From contig CP136068.1 in the NCBI GenBank assembly GCA_032622095.1, forward strand, positions 126,053,989-126,117,988: a stretch of DNA of 64,000 nucleotides, written 5' to 3'. This document shows positions 25,641 through 33,809 of this stretch, piece after piece (position 1 is the first letter of the stretch; each line of letters starts with the position of its first letter). Source of the DNA: Siphonodentalium dalli. Taxonomy: Eukaryota; Mollusca; Scaphopoda; Gadilida; Siphonodentaliidae. The notes under the pieces were generated by a model. That model was not told the DNA's origin. It worked only from the letters and a program-made list of their open reading frames with translations, and ran no database searches. A program made the translations under genes and the position numbers.

Positions 25641-25842
25641 CATACTCAACAATGAGGATAAAATATTTACCGCATGCGTATGCGATGACTATATAGGACT
25701 ATACTGGAATTGTTCCCCATAACAATTAGAAGCGGAATATTATTTAATATACAGTTGAATCACCGGCCGAATCATCTTTTGTAGACTGTATACTACTGGT
25801 CGTTGTCCGCCGGTTGTAATCTCAAAGTAACAGTATTTAATG

Positions 25843-26209
25843 TTAACCCTTTACCCAACAAAACGGCCAAAACCGGCCAAATAAAGCTTCAACAGCCTAA
25901 AATATCTTCGGTCTGTCTCAATAGAACCATACAAATATGGATAGCATTGGAACCGGCTCCTTGACCACATTGTGATAGTTACAGTTATGCCCTGTGCCAA
26001 TGCATTCTCTTATATATGCGAGTCGACCATAGGTCGCCTCGCATATATAAGAGAATGCACTTTTTACCATTTTTTCTTACATTCTTTAACAATTTTATAA
26101 TTTTTAATGTGTTAAGCCAATGCATTCTCTTATATATGCGAGGCGACCTATGGTCGACTCGCATATATAAGAGAATGCATTGGCACAGGGCCGTTCTGTT
26201 GGGTAAAGG
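25843..26209. mobile_element. piggyBac-type MITE, copy 3, interrupted by the Maverick element
   Basis: It begins TTAACCCTTTACCCAACA in the opposite orientation to copies 1 and 2, carries two internal palindromes (26013-26057 trimmed, 26117-26183), and would end GGGTAAAGGGTTAA. The last bases are split: GGGTAAAGG ends at 26209, and TAAAGG plus GTTAA continue at 33799-33809. The virus-like element jumped into this terminal repeat, so the MITE is older. Confidence 0.9.
26204..26209. repeat. Target-site duplication TAAAGG, left
   Basis: TAAAGG directly precedes the left terminus AGTAGTATG. The same six bases follow the right terminus at 33799-33804. A 6-bp duplication is the usual length for Maverick/Polinton integration. 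Confidence 0.9.
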
Positions 26210-26836
26210 AGTAGTATGTGTGTCTCGTTAGATCCACATCTAAAAATAGATTTTTTGGGTCTAAAATTGTTTGTACTAAAATATTCCCAAAAAGAAAATT
26301 CAAAACCCAAAATTTATTTTTCAAAATTTTCAAAAAAAAAAATTTTAATCTCAAAAATTTATAATGAGTTTTCGGTTTCGGATAATCTCGGTATTAAATT
26401 TTTTTAAATTATTTGAGTGTAATATGTTTCGTTATTTTTGTTCAACCAAATTTTAAATATTTTTCATGAAATAGCTTTATACCAATTATATGTGTATGGA
26501 CAGGTCCGAGTCGCTGTAATTTTGGACATTGTGACCATCGGTATGAATGCATACATTCCAGTGTTTATCAATCAGACGCAGTCCATGCATCATATAATTG
26601 TCATACCTGAAATAATTTGACACCATTACTCTTACATGAATAATAAAGAGCGTTTATTCTTTACTTCTCTATCCGGATGAAGTTATTGAGTATATGACAG
26701 GTGTGTATTATCGCGAATTATTGGAAGTATTGAGATGTACTATGTTGAATCATGAGCGGACGAAGAGGGTAATGTGAAATTACAACCCCAGAATGAACTG
26801 ACATATTCGATGGAACAAATTTTCAAGTATGTACAC
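26210..26836 (+). repeat. Left terminal inverted repeat
   Basis: Pairs with 33189-33798 over about 610 bp with small insertions and substitutions. One difference is a TAAAGAGCG motif (26644-26652) present only on this side. The inner end is at GTACAC, just before the arms diverge. Confidence 0.9.
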
Positions 26837-27526
26837 GCCACATTGGTGGTAACAATGTCGAAAAGAGTCGCACCTTGGTTTACCAAATGACTTCTATTAT
26901 ATCCCGTTGACAGTTATATGTGGTCCGACTCGTTCAATTATCGATATCTTGTCTGAACAACATTAGTTGTTTAACGGGTTATTATCACGTAAGGTTGATA
27001 AACTGTGTCATTAACGCGATAATTAGTTATCCAAAAAAATATGCATACATAATACGTACAGGTCATGAGACACTCAATAATTGAAGTTACTTCGGTGTCA
27101 TTGTTATAACAACCTTACGTAATAACCACTTATCTCCCCACATTCATACTTACGCTCATAGATATTTGTATACCATAACTCCATAACATAGTTGGCACCC
27201 ATGAGGCAACATTATATGACTGTTATTGTATCATATTACAGCTATGAGTGTTTCTACTCGTTTGACATTAGCTCCCCATCGCGTATGAAACTCTGATAAT
27301 TTTATTAATCGATGTGTTTAGAAATAGCTCTATACTAATTGCATGTGTGTAGCTGTTCATTATTCTCGAAAAAATGTCAGAGTGTTCAGACACGTTCGAT
27401 GTTTAGAAATAGTTTTATACCAATTGTAAAATGTGCAGGTGTTCACATTTGATTTTAGGTATTTATTCGCGAAAAAATATATATATTTTCATAACATATA
27501 AGTCATACTATCGACAACATACAAAA
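26837..27526. promoter_or_regulatory. Left non-coding region of the element, with TATAAG box
   Basis: Between the repeat and the first gene lies an inverted pair, GGTTATTATCACGTAAGGTTG (about 26979) and CAACCTTACGTAATAACC (27110-27127), which could fold into a 130-base hairpin. A TATAAG box at 27497-27502 lies 30 bp before the first ATG of the acidic protein. AT-rich otherwise, no open frame of note. Confidence 0.45.
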
Positions 27527-27940
27527 ATGCTGCTGGAAACTATATTCAAATATTTATGTTTAGGCCTAACCTCGGTGTGGCCATGTCTAAGTGATCAACA
27601 TGAGTCTGAACATGAGAACGATACTGGTGAGGCTGTACCCATGTTGGTTATACATGAAAACGATACTGTTGAGGCTGTACCCATTTTGGATATCAATCAA
27701 GATGAAGACAATGACCCTGATGACGGAGACTCTGGCCAGGGGTCAATATCATCAGACAGTTATTATCGGGACGTGGAGGCGGACTATTGGACCACCAGTT
27801 CACAGTCGTCGTGGACTGATTCCGAGTCAATCACAGACTGTTATTGCGAACGTCCCGAAGATTGGGAACGTGAACTGGAGTTGGATGCCGAATATGGATA
27901 TCTCATGGATAGCGGATATTCATCAGAAGAAAATGTCTGA
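27527..27940 (+). CDS. Acidic protein of the Maverick-type element
   Basis: I chose the ATG at 27527 because a TATAAG box lies 30 bp upstream and the 32 codons before it are low in quality. The product is about 137 aa: a short hydrophobic N-terminus (residues 1-18), an imperfect internal repeat HENDTGEAVPMLV / HENDTVEAVPILD, then a long Asp/Glu/Ser-rich tail ending SGYSSEENV. I do not recognise a family. Acidic Ser-rich tails of this type are common in DNA-mimic or chromatin-interacting proteins, but that is only a resemblance. Confidence 0.6.
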   Translation: MLLETIFKYLCLGLTSVWPCLSDQHESEHENDTGEAVPMLVIHENDTVEAVPILDINQDEDNDPDDGDSGQGSISSDSYYRDVEADYWTTSSQSSWTDSESITDCYCERPEDWERELELDAEYGYLMDSGYSSEENV

Positions 27941-28485
27941 CTGTGACTGGTAGCTTTAGTAACGCTGTTGTTGTTTGAATTGTATAATGTTATATTGTTT
28001 TTGTTTATGTAATCAATAATAAATATATGTATAATATAATTTTCAAAATAATATTTCCCTGGGTTCTATCGTGGTTCTATCTTTTACAAGAGATTTTGTT
28101 CACTCAATCACAGACCAACGTGATAATACCCGCCCGCCCCCCACCCCATCATCCACCAACCACCTTCACATCACTTACCAGCACCAATGATGTTATAAGA
28201 ACTGTAGGTTTTTATAATATTATAGGTTGCAGTGTCATCCTGGTAATTCGTTTACAACAGTTTTTTACGTGTCTCTGAACATTAGAAGGATCCTCTGTAT
28301 CTTCACCGAAGATATTCGTTCCGGCCATAGCCTATTAAACCTACACGTTCTCTTCCATCAACATTATCAGACCACACTTTCGACCCATATAAAGCTGCTC
28401 TACACACGCCTTCCATAACAAATGTTTACTTATGATGTATATAAGAACTGTATAGCTACTAATAAATAGGACACAGTGAACAAAA
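27941..28485. promoter_or_regulatory. Spacer before the ATPase gene, with TATAAG box
   Basis: A polyadenylation-like AATAAATATATG lies near 28017, then a C-rich tract (28125-28160). TATAAG at 28440-28445 is 41 bp before the ATPase ATG, the usual place for a TATA box. No good gene is seen between. Confidence 0.5.
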
Positions 28486-29151
28486 ATGGGGTCAACTAAC
28501 CATAGCGCCATACCATTTGAACCTTGTTCTAGTATTTGCATCAATGGACCAACTGGTTCTGGTAAGACGAGATGGGTCTACAGATTCCTACAAAATCTTA
28601 GTGGAATGTATTCTAGAGATCCACCTAAGAAAATAATGTACTGTTACGGTATTTATCAAAATTTCTATGATGAAATTGAATCATCAATCGAAAATTTGGT
28701 CATGCATCAAGGATTACCTACCCAAACAGAAATCGAAGAATTTGCTGATGGTAAACATAATATGTTAATATTAGACGACTTGATGCATCGTATTATTGAC
28801 CAAAAAGAGATTGAATTACTATTTACGCAGCAAACTCATCATCGCTGTCTTTCGGTGCTATTTATTTCACAAAATTTATACGCACAAGGCAAGGCTGCGA
28901 GAACTATAGCCTTAAACACAGGATATCTAATTTTATTCAAAAATTTGAGGGATGGATCACAAATTTCCACATTGGGTAGACAATTGTATCCCGGTAAATC
29001 TAAAGTACTCATTGATGCATACAAGGATTGTATGAAGAAACCATTTGCGTATCTTATAATAGATATGTCCCCTCACACTGAGGATAAATACAGACTACGA
29101 ACAGACGTATTTCCCAACCAAGACCCTATAATTTACGTACCTACTACGTAA
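28486..29151 (+). CDS. FtsK/HerA-superfamily packaging ATPase (A32-like)
   Basis: The 221-aa product has a textbook Walker A GPTGSGKT at residues 21-28, the segment KIMYCYG at 49-55, Walker B LILDDLM at 94-100, an HHR motif at 118-120 and a sensor-like SQN at 128-130. The order and spacing fit the virion genome-packaging ATPases of Maverick/adintovirus-type elements and relatives, which pump DNA into preformed capsids. The frame is intact from an ATG with a TATA box upstream to a double stop (TAATAA). It is complete compared with family members of about 200-250 aa. Because the element has no visible capsid gene, the enzyme may act on capsids supplied by a helper or have another job. Confidence 0.85.
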   Translation: MGSTNHSAIPFEPCSSICINGPTGSGKTRWVYRFLQNLSGMYSRDPPKKIMYCYGIYQNFYDEIESSIENLVMHQGLPTQTEIEEFADGKHNMLILDDLMHRIIDQKEIELLFTQQTHHRCLSVLFISQNLYAQGKAARTIALNTGYLILFKNLRDGSQISTLGRQLYPGKSKVLIDAYKDCMKKPFAYLIIDMSPHTEDKYRLRTDVFPNQDPIIYVPTT

Positions 29152-29190
29152 TAAGAAGGGGCAGTATCGGAGCTGAGTCGCGACGATAAA

Positions 29191-29379
29191 ATGAGTCGAT
29201 TATTACGTAAGGAGTTGAATTTTGTCAGAATATTGACATCAACCCAATCAAGATCTCAACGAAACGCATTATTGACATCGATAACTAATAATCAGTTGAT
29301 ATTTCTAGTCGAAATTACGGTCAATTTACTACATGAAATTTTAACAGTTACAGTTCAACAAAAAGCTAAATTACGGTGA
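29191..29379 (+). CDS. Small basic protein, often next to this ATPase type
   Basis: 62 aa, starting 39 bp after the ATPase stop, with no separate TATA box, so it may share the ATPase transcript. It contains SRSQRNALLTSITNNQLIFL and ends in a basic VQQKAKLR. Small proteins with an RKALL..IT..Q pattern and a basic tail are, from memory, regular neighbours of this ATPase in invertebrate virus-like elements. Their role is unknown to me; a core or DNA-binding protein is possible. Related proteins often run longer, so this may be C-terminally truncated. A 46-bp piece of it is duplicated at 30761-30806. Confidence 0.6.
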   Translation: MSRLLRKELNFVRILTSTQSRSQRNALLTSITNNQLIFLVEITVNLLHEILTVTVQQKAKLR

Positions 29380-29510
29380 TATAAATCATTTTATATATTC
29401 TTGGGTGATAAATCTGTGAGCTTGTTGAGGAAAAGAAAAAGTGTGAATAATCACTCACCCGCCATTGCTTTGATGTTGAACATCGTTGAACCTAAATTGA
29501 AACAGTTTTT

Positions 29511-29894
29511 GTGATGGAGTCTGTGAAGAAAACTGTTTTGATCCCGTATGAAAGATATATGATGTACACAGAAAAAAGTGAACACAAAAAAGTTTCATCG
29601 GAGCCTAATATTGAACACAGCGACATCTCGGCAAACAATAGTAGCCATTCCGATGAAATGAATAAAGAAAAGGACCCGATGAATAATCAGATTGTTAATA
29701 CAGTTCAAGCGACTGAACCTCAGGAGGCAATCGAAAAATCAGGAGTTAACACATCTAATAATACATCGAAAAAGACACACACTAGGCAAAGAAAAAAGAA
29801 AATAAGTGAGATTAAGCGTGAAATATCTAGACCTCCAGGTATAATCGCCAGTAGGCTGACTAATATAAAGAAGAAACGTTGGATATCACTGTGA
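29511..29894 (+). CDS. VLIPYERY-type protein of the element
   Basis: 127 aa; the ATG at 29514 is an equally possible start. It begins with KKTVLIPYERYMMY, has a polar, low-complexity middle rich in Glu, Asn and Ser (about 25-85), a Lys/Arg-rich stretch near residues 90-105 and a tail ending PPG..ASRLTN..KKRWISL. From memory, proteins with this N- and C-terminal pattern accompany the packaging ATPase in related elements. The function is unknown. The basic stretch could bind nucleic acid or be a nuclear localisation signal. Confidence 0.6.
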   Translation: MMESVKKTVLIPYERYMMYTEKSEHKKVSSEPNIEHSDISANNSSHSDEMNKEKDPMNNQIVNTVQATEPQEAIEKSGVNTSNNTSKKTHTRQRKKKISEIKREISRPPGIIASRLTNIKKKRWISL

Positions 29895-30169
29895 ACAATA
29901 TGGCCGATTGGAAAGATTATTTGAGCTCTATTTATTTTAATCCGGGTCACCCCGCATCGTACTCAGGAGCTACAAAGTTGCATCAGACTGTAAAATCTGA
30001 AAATAAGCACATCATTTCCAAATAGTAATGCGATAGCGAACATCAAACGAGTCTGCGCACGCATATCTGTCAAAGGATACAATAGCAGTCATTGGTCAAT
30101 TTATCCACGGTGTCATCTCAGTATATAGGTGCATAGAAGAACGCTCGATTTCACTGATTATATAGGAAA
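29895..30169. other. Short spacer in the element
   Basis: No gene seen. TATATAGG-like boxes near 30121 and 30160 could serve the next frame. Confidence 0.4.
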
Positions 30170-30751
30170 ATGAAGTATCAATCTGAAGAGTGCTCAAGTG
30201 TCTATGCTTGGCAAGATAGTTTGAAACGTCATATCAAAGTTAAACAAAAGCCTTCAGAACAACAACAACAACAGTATCATCAGCCACAACAACAACAACA
30301 ACAACACTCATTTGCTCATTTTTTTGCTCATTTGCTCATTTTTTTTTGCTCATTTGCTCATTTTGTTTGCTCATTTGCTCATTTTGTTTGCTCATTTGCT
30401 CATTTTTTTTGCTCATTTGCTCATTTGTTTTGCTCATTTGCTCATTTTTGTGTGCTCATTTGCTCATTTTTTTGCTCATTTGCTAATTTTTTTTGCTCAT
30501 TTGCTCATTTCTTTTGCTCATTTGCTCATTGTTTTGCTCATTTTTTTGGCTCATTTGCTCATTGTTTTGCTCATTTGCTCATTTGTTTGCTCATTTTCTC
30601 ATTTTTTTGCTCATTTTTTTGCTCATTTGCTCATTTTTTTGCTCATTTGCTCATTTTTTTGCTCATTTGCTCATTTTGTTTTGCTCATTTGCTCTTTTTC
30701 TCACCCCCTTTGAATATACTTTGTGTGATATTCTGTGTCATTGTTAATTGA
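30170..30751 (+). pseudogene. Degenerate C2H2 start running into poly-Q and a minisatellite
   Basis: The N-terminus looks like a decayed C2H2 zinc finger: Ser5-x2-Cys8-x12-His21-x3-Lys25, so the second Cys and first His keep the exact spacing while the outer two ligands are lost, and SLKRH is typical. It then has two Gln runs (residues 34-38 and 43-48) and from residue 50 an alternating SFAHF/LLICS pattern. This pattern is a by-product of a TTTGCTCAT repeat at 30305-30700 that happens to be open in three frames. I read it as the 5' remnant of a zinc-finger protein whose body was replaced by repeat expansion. A real membrane protein is unlikely. Confidence 0.55.
30305..30700 (+). repeat. Minisatellite (TTTGCTCAT)n
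   Basis: About forty copies of TTTGCTCAT or GCTCATTT-type units separated by variable T runs. The array lies inside the virus-like element and stays free of stops in all three plus frames because the core word contains none. Confidence 0.95.
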
Positions 30752-30760
30752 TTGGTGCAT

Positions 30761-30806
30761 ACTCAATCAATATCTCAACGAAACGCATTATTGACATCGA
30801 TAACTA
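30761..30806 (+). repeat. Duplicated 46-bp piece of the small basic gene
   Basis: Almost identical to 29241-29288 (ATCTCAACGAAACGCATTAT then TGACATCGATAACTA). It is a direct repeat 1.5 kb away and interrupts no frame. It suggests a template-switch or unequal-exchange event, perhaps tied to loss of genes from this place. Confidence 0.85.
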
Positions 30807-30864
30807 TCATGGTGCATTTGGCATTCATGGCCAGACAAATTTAATTCATGGATTTTAGAGTCTG

Positions 30865-31335
30865 ATGTCGCCAGATATCAAAATTAATAAGAGTAAGTTG
30901 TACACGAGAACAATTACAATCATGGATAATAGAACAAGTACCTTGGCGAATACGTTTCAAACAGAACGTGGTCGTCTACAGGTGAATCTCCTTAAATGGA
31001 TAGGAATTACTATTATGGTAATCAGTGTGTCACTACCATTTATTTTAGTTCCAAAGAAGATACCGCGTGAGTCGGTTGACTATGAATTACTTCATACTAA
31101 TATGTCACACCCCAATGATTACGAACAACACCCGTGTGTTTTCGTGAAAAAGTGGACAATACGATCAAACATTACTGTTACATTATGTAATAATCAAGGA
31201 CACATTTATACAGACATTAGGCGAGTTGTGAATAACACTCCGACGATTATAGGTATTCCGTTAAATTTGAACCAGTGGTCAATCTTCAAGCATATATTCA
31301 GTGATATCAATAAAACTATAAGAGAAGAAGAATAA
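30865..31335 (+). CDS. PC4-like domain protein with one membrane segment
   Basis: 156 aa from 30865; the ATG at 30922 (residue 20) is a good alternative start. Residues 45-62 (WIGITIMVISVSLPFILV) form a clear hydrophobic membrane segment followed by KK. Residues 103-153 match the PC4/p15 single-stranded-DNA-binding fold: V-T-L..GHIYTDIRRV, then GIPLNLNQWSIFKHIFSDI, against the family's G-x-x-Y-V-D-I-R-E and G-I-S-L-x-x-x-Q-W pattern. PC4 proteins bind unpaired DNA during transcription and replication. A membrane anchor before it is unusual; in known PC4 proteins this position is Ser- or Lys-rich. The frame is intact. Confidence 0.65.
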   Translation: MSPDIKINKSKLYTRTITIMDNRTSTLANTFQTERGRLQVNLLKWIGITIMVISVSLPFILVPKKIPRESVDYELLHTNMSHPNDYEQHPCVFVKKWTIRSNITVTLCNNQGHIYTDIRRVVNNTPTIIGIPLNLNQWSIFKHIFSDINKTIREEE

Positions 31336-31515
31336 TGATTCTCTTTGAATTGTTTTATTTTAGAAACTATAGTCATATGGATAATTATTATCTGTACCTG
31401 ACTAGCGACGATTCGATTAATAAATATCCAGATAATCGATTTTTATAAGAGGCGATAAACTTTCTAAAATAAAATGCAGAAAAAAGAGTGACTTGTACAC
31501 TACATTTGAAGAAAC
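31336..31515. promoter_or_regulatory. Promoter region with TATAAG box
   Basis: TATAAGAGG at 31444-31452 is 72 bp before the ATG at 31516. A short upstream ATG at 31474 opens only five codons. Confidence 0.5.
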
Positions 31516-31839
31516 ATGTCGATCCCGTATATTCCAGCAGATATTGAAACGTGGAGAAAACATTTCAGAGACATGCTTGATGGGAAGTTAATACCAGATA
31601 ATAAGGGTCGATACTTTATTGACAGAACTAAAAATAGTGATAGTGAAGAAGACGTTCTAAAACCACATATTAACGTAGTGACGCCCATCGCTCAAGCGAT
31701 TGAAATGGCTAAGGCCGAAGTTGCAGCAAATAAGTTGACAAACACACGTAAAGCGTCCAAACAAACCAACAAGAGAGTGTTAGCTGGAGGTTTGTCTAAT
31801 AATAAGAAGAAAATGGAAAGAAAAGTGTCATACGATTAG
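31516..31839 (+). CDS. Small protein with MSIPYIPADIETWRKHF start
   Basis: 107 aa. The N-terminus (residues 1-25) has an aromatic IETWRKHFRDM helix; the middle has VTPIAQAIEMAKAEV, also helical; the C-terminus (80-107) is strongly basic (Lys/Arg) and ends KKKMERKVSYD. I recall proteins with this WxxHF start and basic tail as companions of the ATPase in invertebrate virus-like elements, without known function. A minor structural or DNA-associated role is conceivable. Confidence 0.6.
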   Translation: MSIPYIPADIETWRKHFRDMLDGKLIPDNKGRYFIDRTKNSDSEEDVLKPHINVVTPIAQAIEMAKAEVAANKLTNTRKASKQTNKRVLAGGLSNNKKKMERKVSYD

Positions 31840-32108
31840 CCAAATCATGAATGAATACATAGAGTACCATACTGATAAATTGGCATTAATTGAATCACCG
31901 GCGGTCAAATATCTATACCCTAGCCCCGGGACGAACGTACTCTTAACGCGACGGTAGTATACCACACCTTATTCTCTCTTTTTATCGATACTTATAAGAG
32001 TGATCGTTCTTCCAATAATTCGCGTTAATGCACGGGTGACATTTATGCGGAATTATTTTATCGACGAACTACAATCTACAAAGACATAAACAGATTAAAC
32101 ACGGAGTT
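31840..32108. promoter_or_regulatory. Promoter region with TATAAG box
   Basis: TATAAGAGTG at 31993-32002 lies 116 bp before the ATG at 32109. No open frame of note. Confidence 0.45.
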
Positions 32109-32603
32109 ATGTCCGAGACAAAAACAACTCTCTTCGGAGAAGATACCGATGACCTAGAATATGACGAAGCGGTTCTAGATTCAGATGAAGATGAACGGGG
32201 AACGATATCAGATTCAGAAGATGATAATGTCGTCGGTAGTAGAACGGTATTCGGTCTTAAGAAATCTGCGCGATGTGTCAACGAGATGGACACATTCAAA
32301 AGTATGATGAAACGCGTCACCAGTGATGCGAAAGGAGAAGAGAGCATGTCGGGAGATGAGAGCATGTCGGGAAAAGAGGCTACCATCGACACAGAGTTTG
32401 CTCTGTTTCTCAAAAGTTATAGACGATTAATAGAATACCAGTATCGATTGAAAACATCACCCATACATAACATGATCATGAAGAAAATGGTCAAACTGAC
32501 CAAACACGGATATAATAATGAATGGGCTGCAGATGAAGCGATGAGAAAATTCAAGAAACTCTTAGAAATAAATCTAACGGTCGAAGATTCAGACAATGAT
32601 TAA
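32109..32603 (+). CDS. Acidic-start, helical protein of the element
   Basis: 164 aa. Residues 1-45 are very acidic (DDLEYDEAVLDSDEDERG); a repeated SMSGDE/SMSGKE lies around 79-90; the C-terminal half (95-160) is a Lys/Arg-rich, probably helical segment including LKSYRRLIEYQYRLK and ending VEDSDND. No family recognised. The frame is clean and has a TATAAG box upstream, so I accept it as a gene. Confidence 0.6.
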   Translation: MSETKTTLFGEDTDDLEYDEAVLDSDEDERGTISDSEDDNVVGSRTVFGLKKSARCVNEMDTFKSMMKRVTSDAKGEESMSGDESMSGKEATIDTEFALFLKSYRRLIEYQYRLKTSPIHNMIMKKMVKLTKHGYNNEWAADEAMRKFKKLLEINLTVEDSDND

Positions 32604-33188
32604 ATTTCAATAAACTTCATCAACATGTTATTCTCGTCTTCGTTATATTTATAAGTGGGGAGGGGAGATTGTAGAGCGAGAAACGATACATAAATGGTAC
32701 ATTACGAGCCCTAAAATTTGAAGTTTAAATATTGTTCTGTGTCTTTTTAACTTTCAGCCACTGCGTGTGTATTGTGTTTCTTTAACAATCATTCAAAATG
32801 AGTGCCGTGTGTCCCTTTAGAGCGCATTGTGCTCCTTTAATATTCACACACCAATATTACATAACGTCCCTTACCTCGTGTCACTTTAACATTCCACACC
32901 GTGCGTGTATTATCCCCCTTTAATTATGTCATAGCGTTGGTACATAGAAGACTGTATAACACTATGCCTATGTCTATATATGTTGTCACATCGTGAGTGT
33001 ATTGTCCACCATTATATTGAAAATTTTGAAATTTTTGAAATTTTTGAAATTTTAGAATTTTTTGAAAGTTTTGAAAGTTTTTGAAATTTTTGAAATTTTT
33101 GAAGTTTTGGAAAGTTTTGAAATATTTGAAGTTTTTGAAATTTTGGAAGTTTTGGAAGTTTTTGAAATTTTTTGGTGATTATGTGTGT
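32604..33188. repeat. Right non-coding region of the element with simple repeats
   Basis: TATAAG at 32650-32655 has no gene after it, so a gene may have been lost. From about 32735 to 32930 a loose 45-55-bp unit repeats GTGTC.CTTTAA / GTGCTCCTTTAAT / GTCACTTTAAC / CCCCTTTAATT. From 33025 to 33175 comes a purine-rich run of GAAATTTTTGAAATTTT-type units. Neither is coding. Confidence 0.75.
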
Positions 33189-33798
33189 GTGTACCTACTT
33201 GAAAATTTGTTCCATCGAATATGTCAGTTCATTCTGGGGTTGTAATTTCGCATTACCCTCTTCGTCCGCTCATGATTCAACATAGTACATCTCAATACTT
33301 CCAATAATTCGCGATAATACACACCTGTCATATACTCAATAACTTCATCGTGATAGAGAAGTAAAGAATAAACATGTAAGAGTAATGGTGTCAAATTATT
33401 TCAGGTATGACAATTATATGATGTATGGGTTGTGTCTGATTGATAAACACTGGAATGTATGCATTCATACCGATGGTCACAATGTCCAAAATTACAGCGA
33501 CTCGGACTTGTCCATACACATATAATTGGTATAAAGCTATTTAAAATATTTAAAATTTGGTTGAACAAAAATAACAAAACATATTACACTCAAATAATTT
33601 AAAAAATTTTAATACCGAGATTATCCGAAACCGAAAACTCATTATAAATTTTTTAGATTAAAACTTTTTTTTTTGAAAATTTTGAGAAAAAATTTTTTGG
33701 GTTTTGAATTTTTTTTTTTGGGAATATTTTAGTACAAACAATTTTAGACCCAAAAAATCTATTTTTAGATGTGGATCTAACGAGACACACATACTACT
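33189..33798 (-). repeat. Right terminal inverted repeat
   Basis: Reverse complement of 26210-26836 with scattered differences. It ends CGAGACACACATACTACT at 33798. Confidence 0.9.
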
Positions 33799-33804
33799 TA
33801 AAGG
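33799..33804. repeat. Target-site duplication TAAAGG, right
   Basis: Second copy of the six bases at 26204-26209. It is followed by GTTAA, the rest of the interrupted MITE terminus, which ends at 33809. Confidence 0.9.
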
Positions 33805-33809
33805 GTTAA

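Larger units (their letters stand above)
26210..33798. mobile_element. Compact Maverick/Polinton-type (adintovirus-like) element, 7.6 kb
   Basis: The element is bounded by inverted repeats of about 610-627 bp that begin AGTAGTATGTGTGTCTCG, flanked by 6-bp TAAAGG duplications. Length of repeats, AG-starting termini and 6-bp duplication all fit Maverick/Polinton elements. All genes lie on the plus strand: acidic protein, packaging ATPase, small basic protein, VLIPYERY protein, C2H2/minisatellite protein, PC4-like membrane protein and two more small proteins. Missing are family-B DNA polymerase, retroviral-type integrase, protease and any recognisable capsid gene. Full-size relatives are 15-20 kb or more, so this is a reduced form that would depend on helper functions. 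The intact termini and open frames suggest a fairly recent insertion. Confidence 0.85.

Noticed and set aside
27591-27953. 120-codon frame overlapping the acidic protein
   Set aside because: It overlaps the acidic frame in another register and lacks the TATA spacing and biased composition of the latter.
30312-30747. Open frames of 84-133 codons as membrane proteins
   Set aside because: They are alternative frames of the TTTGCTCAT minisatellite, which has no stop in any plus frame.
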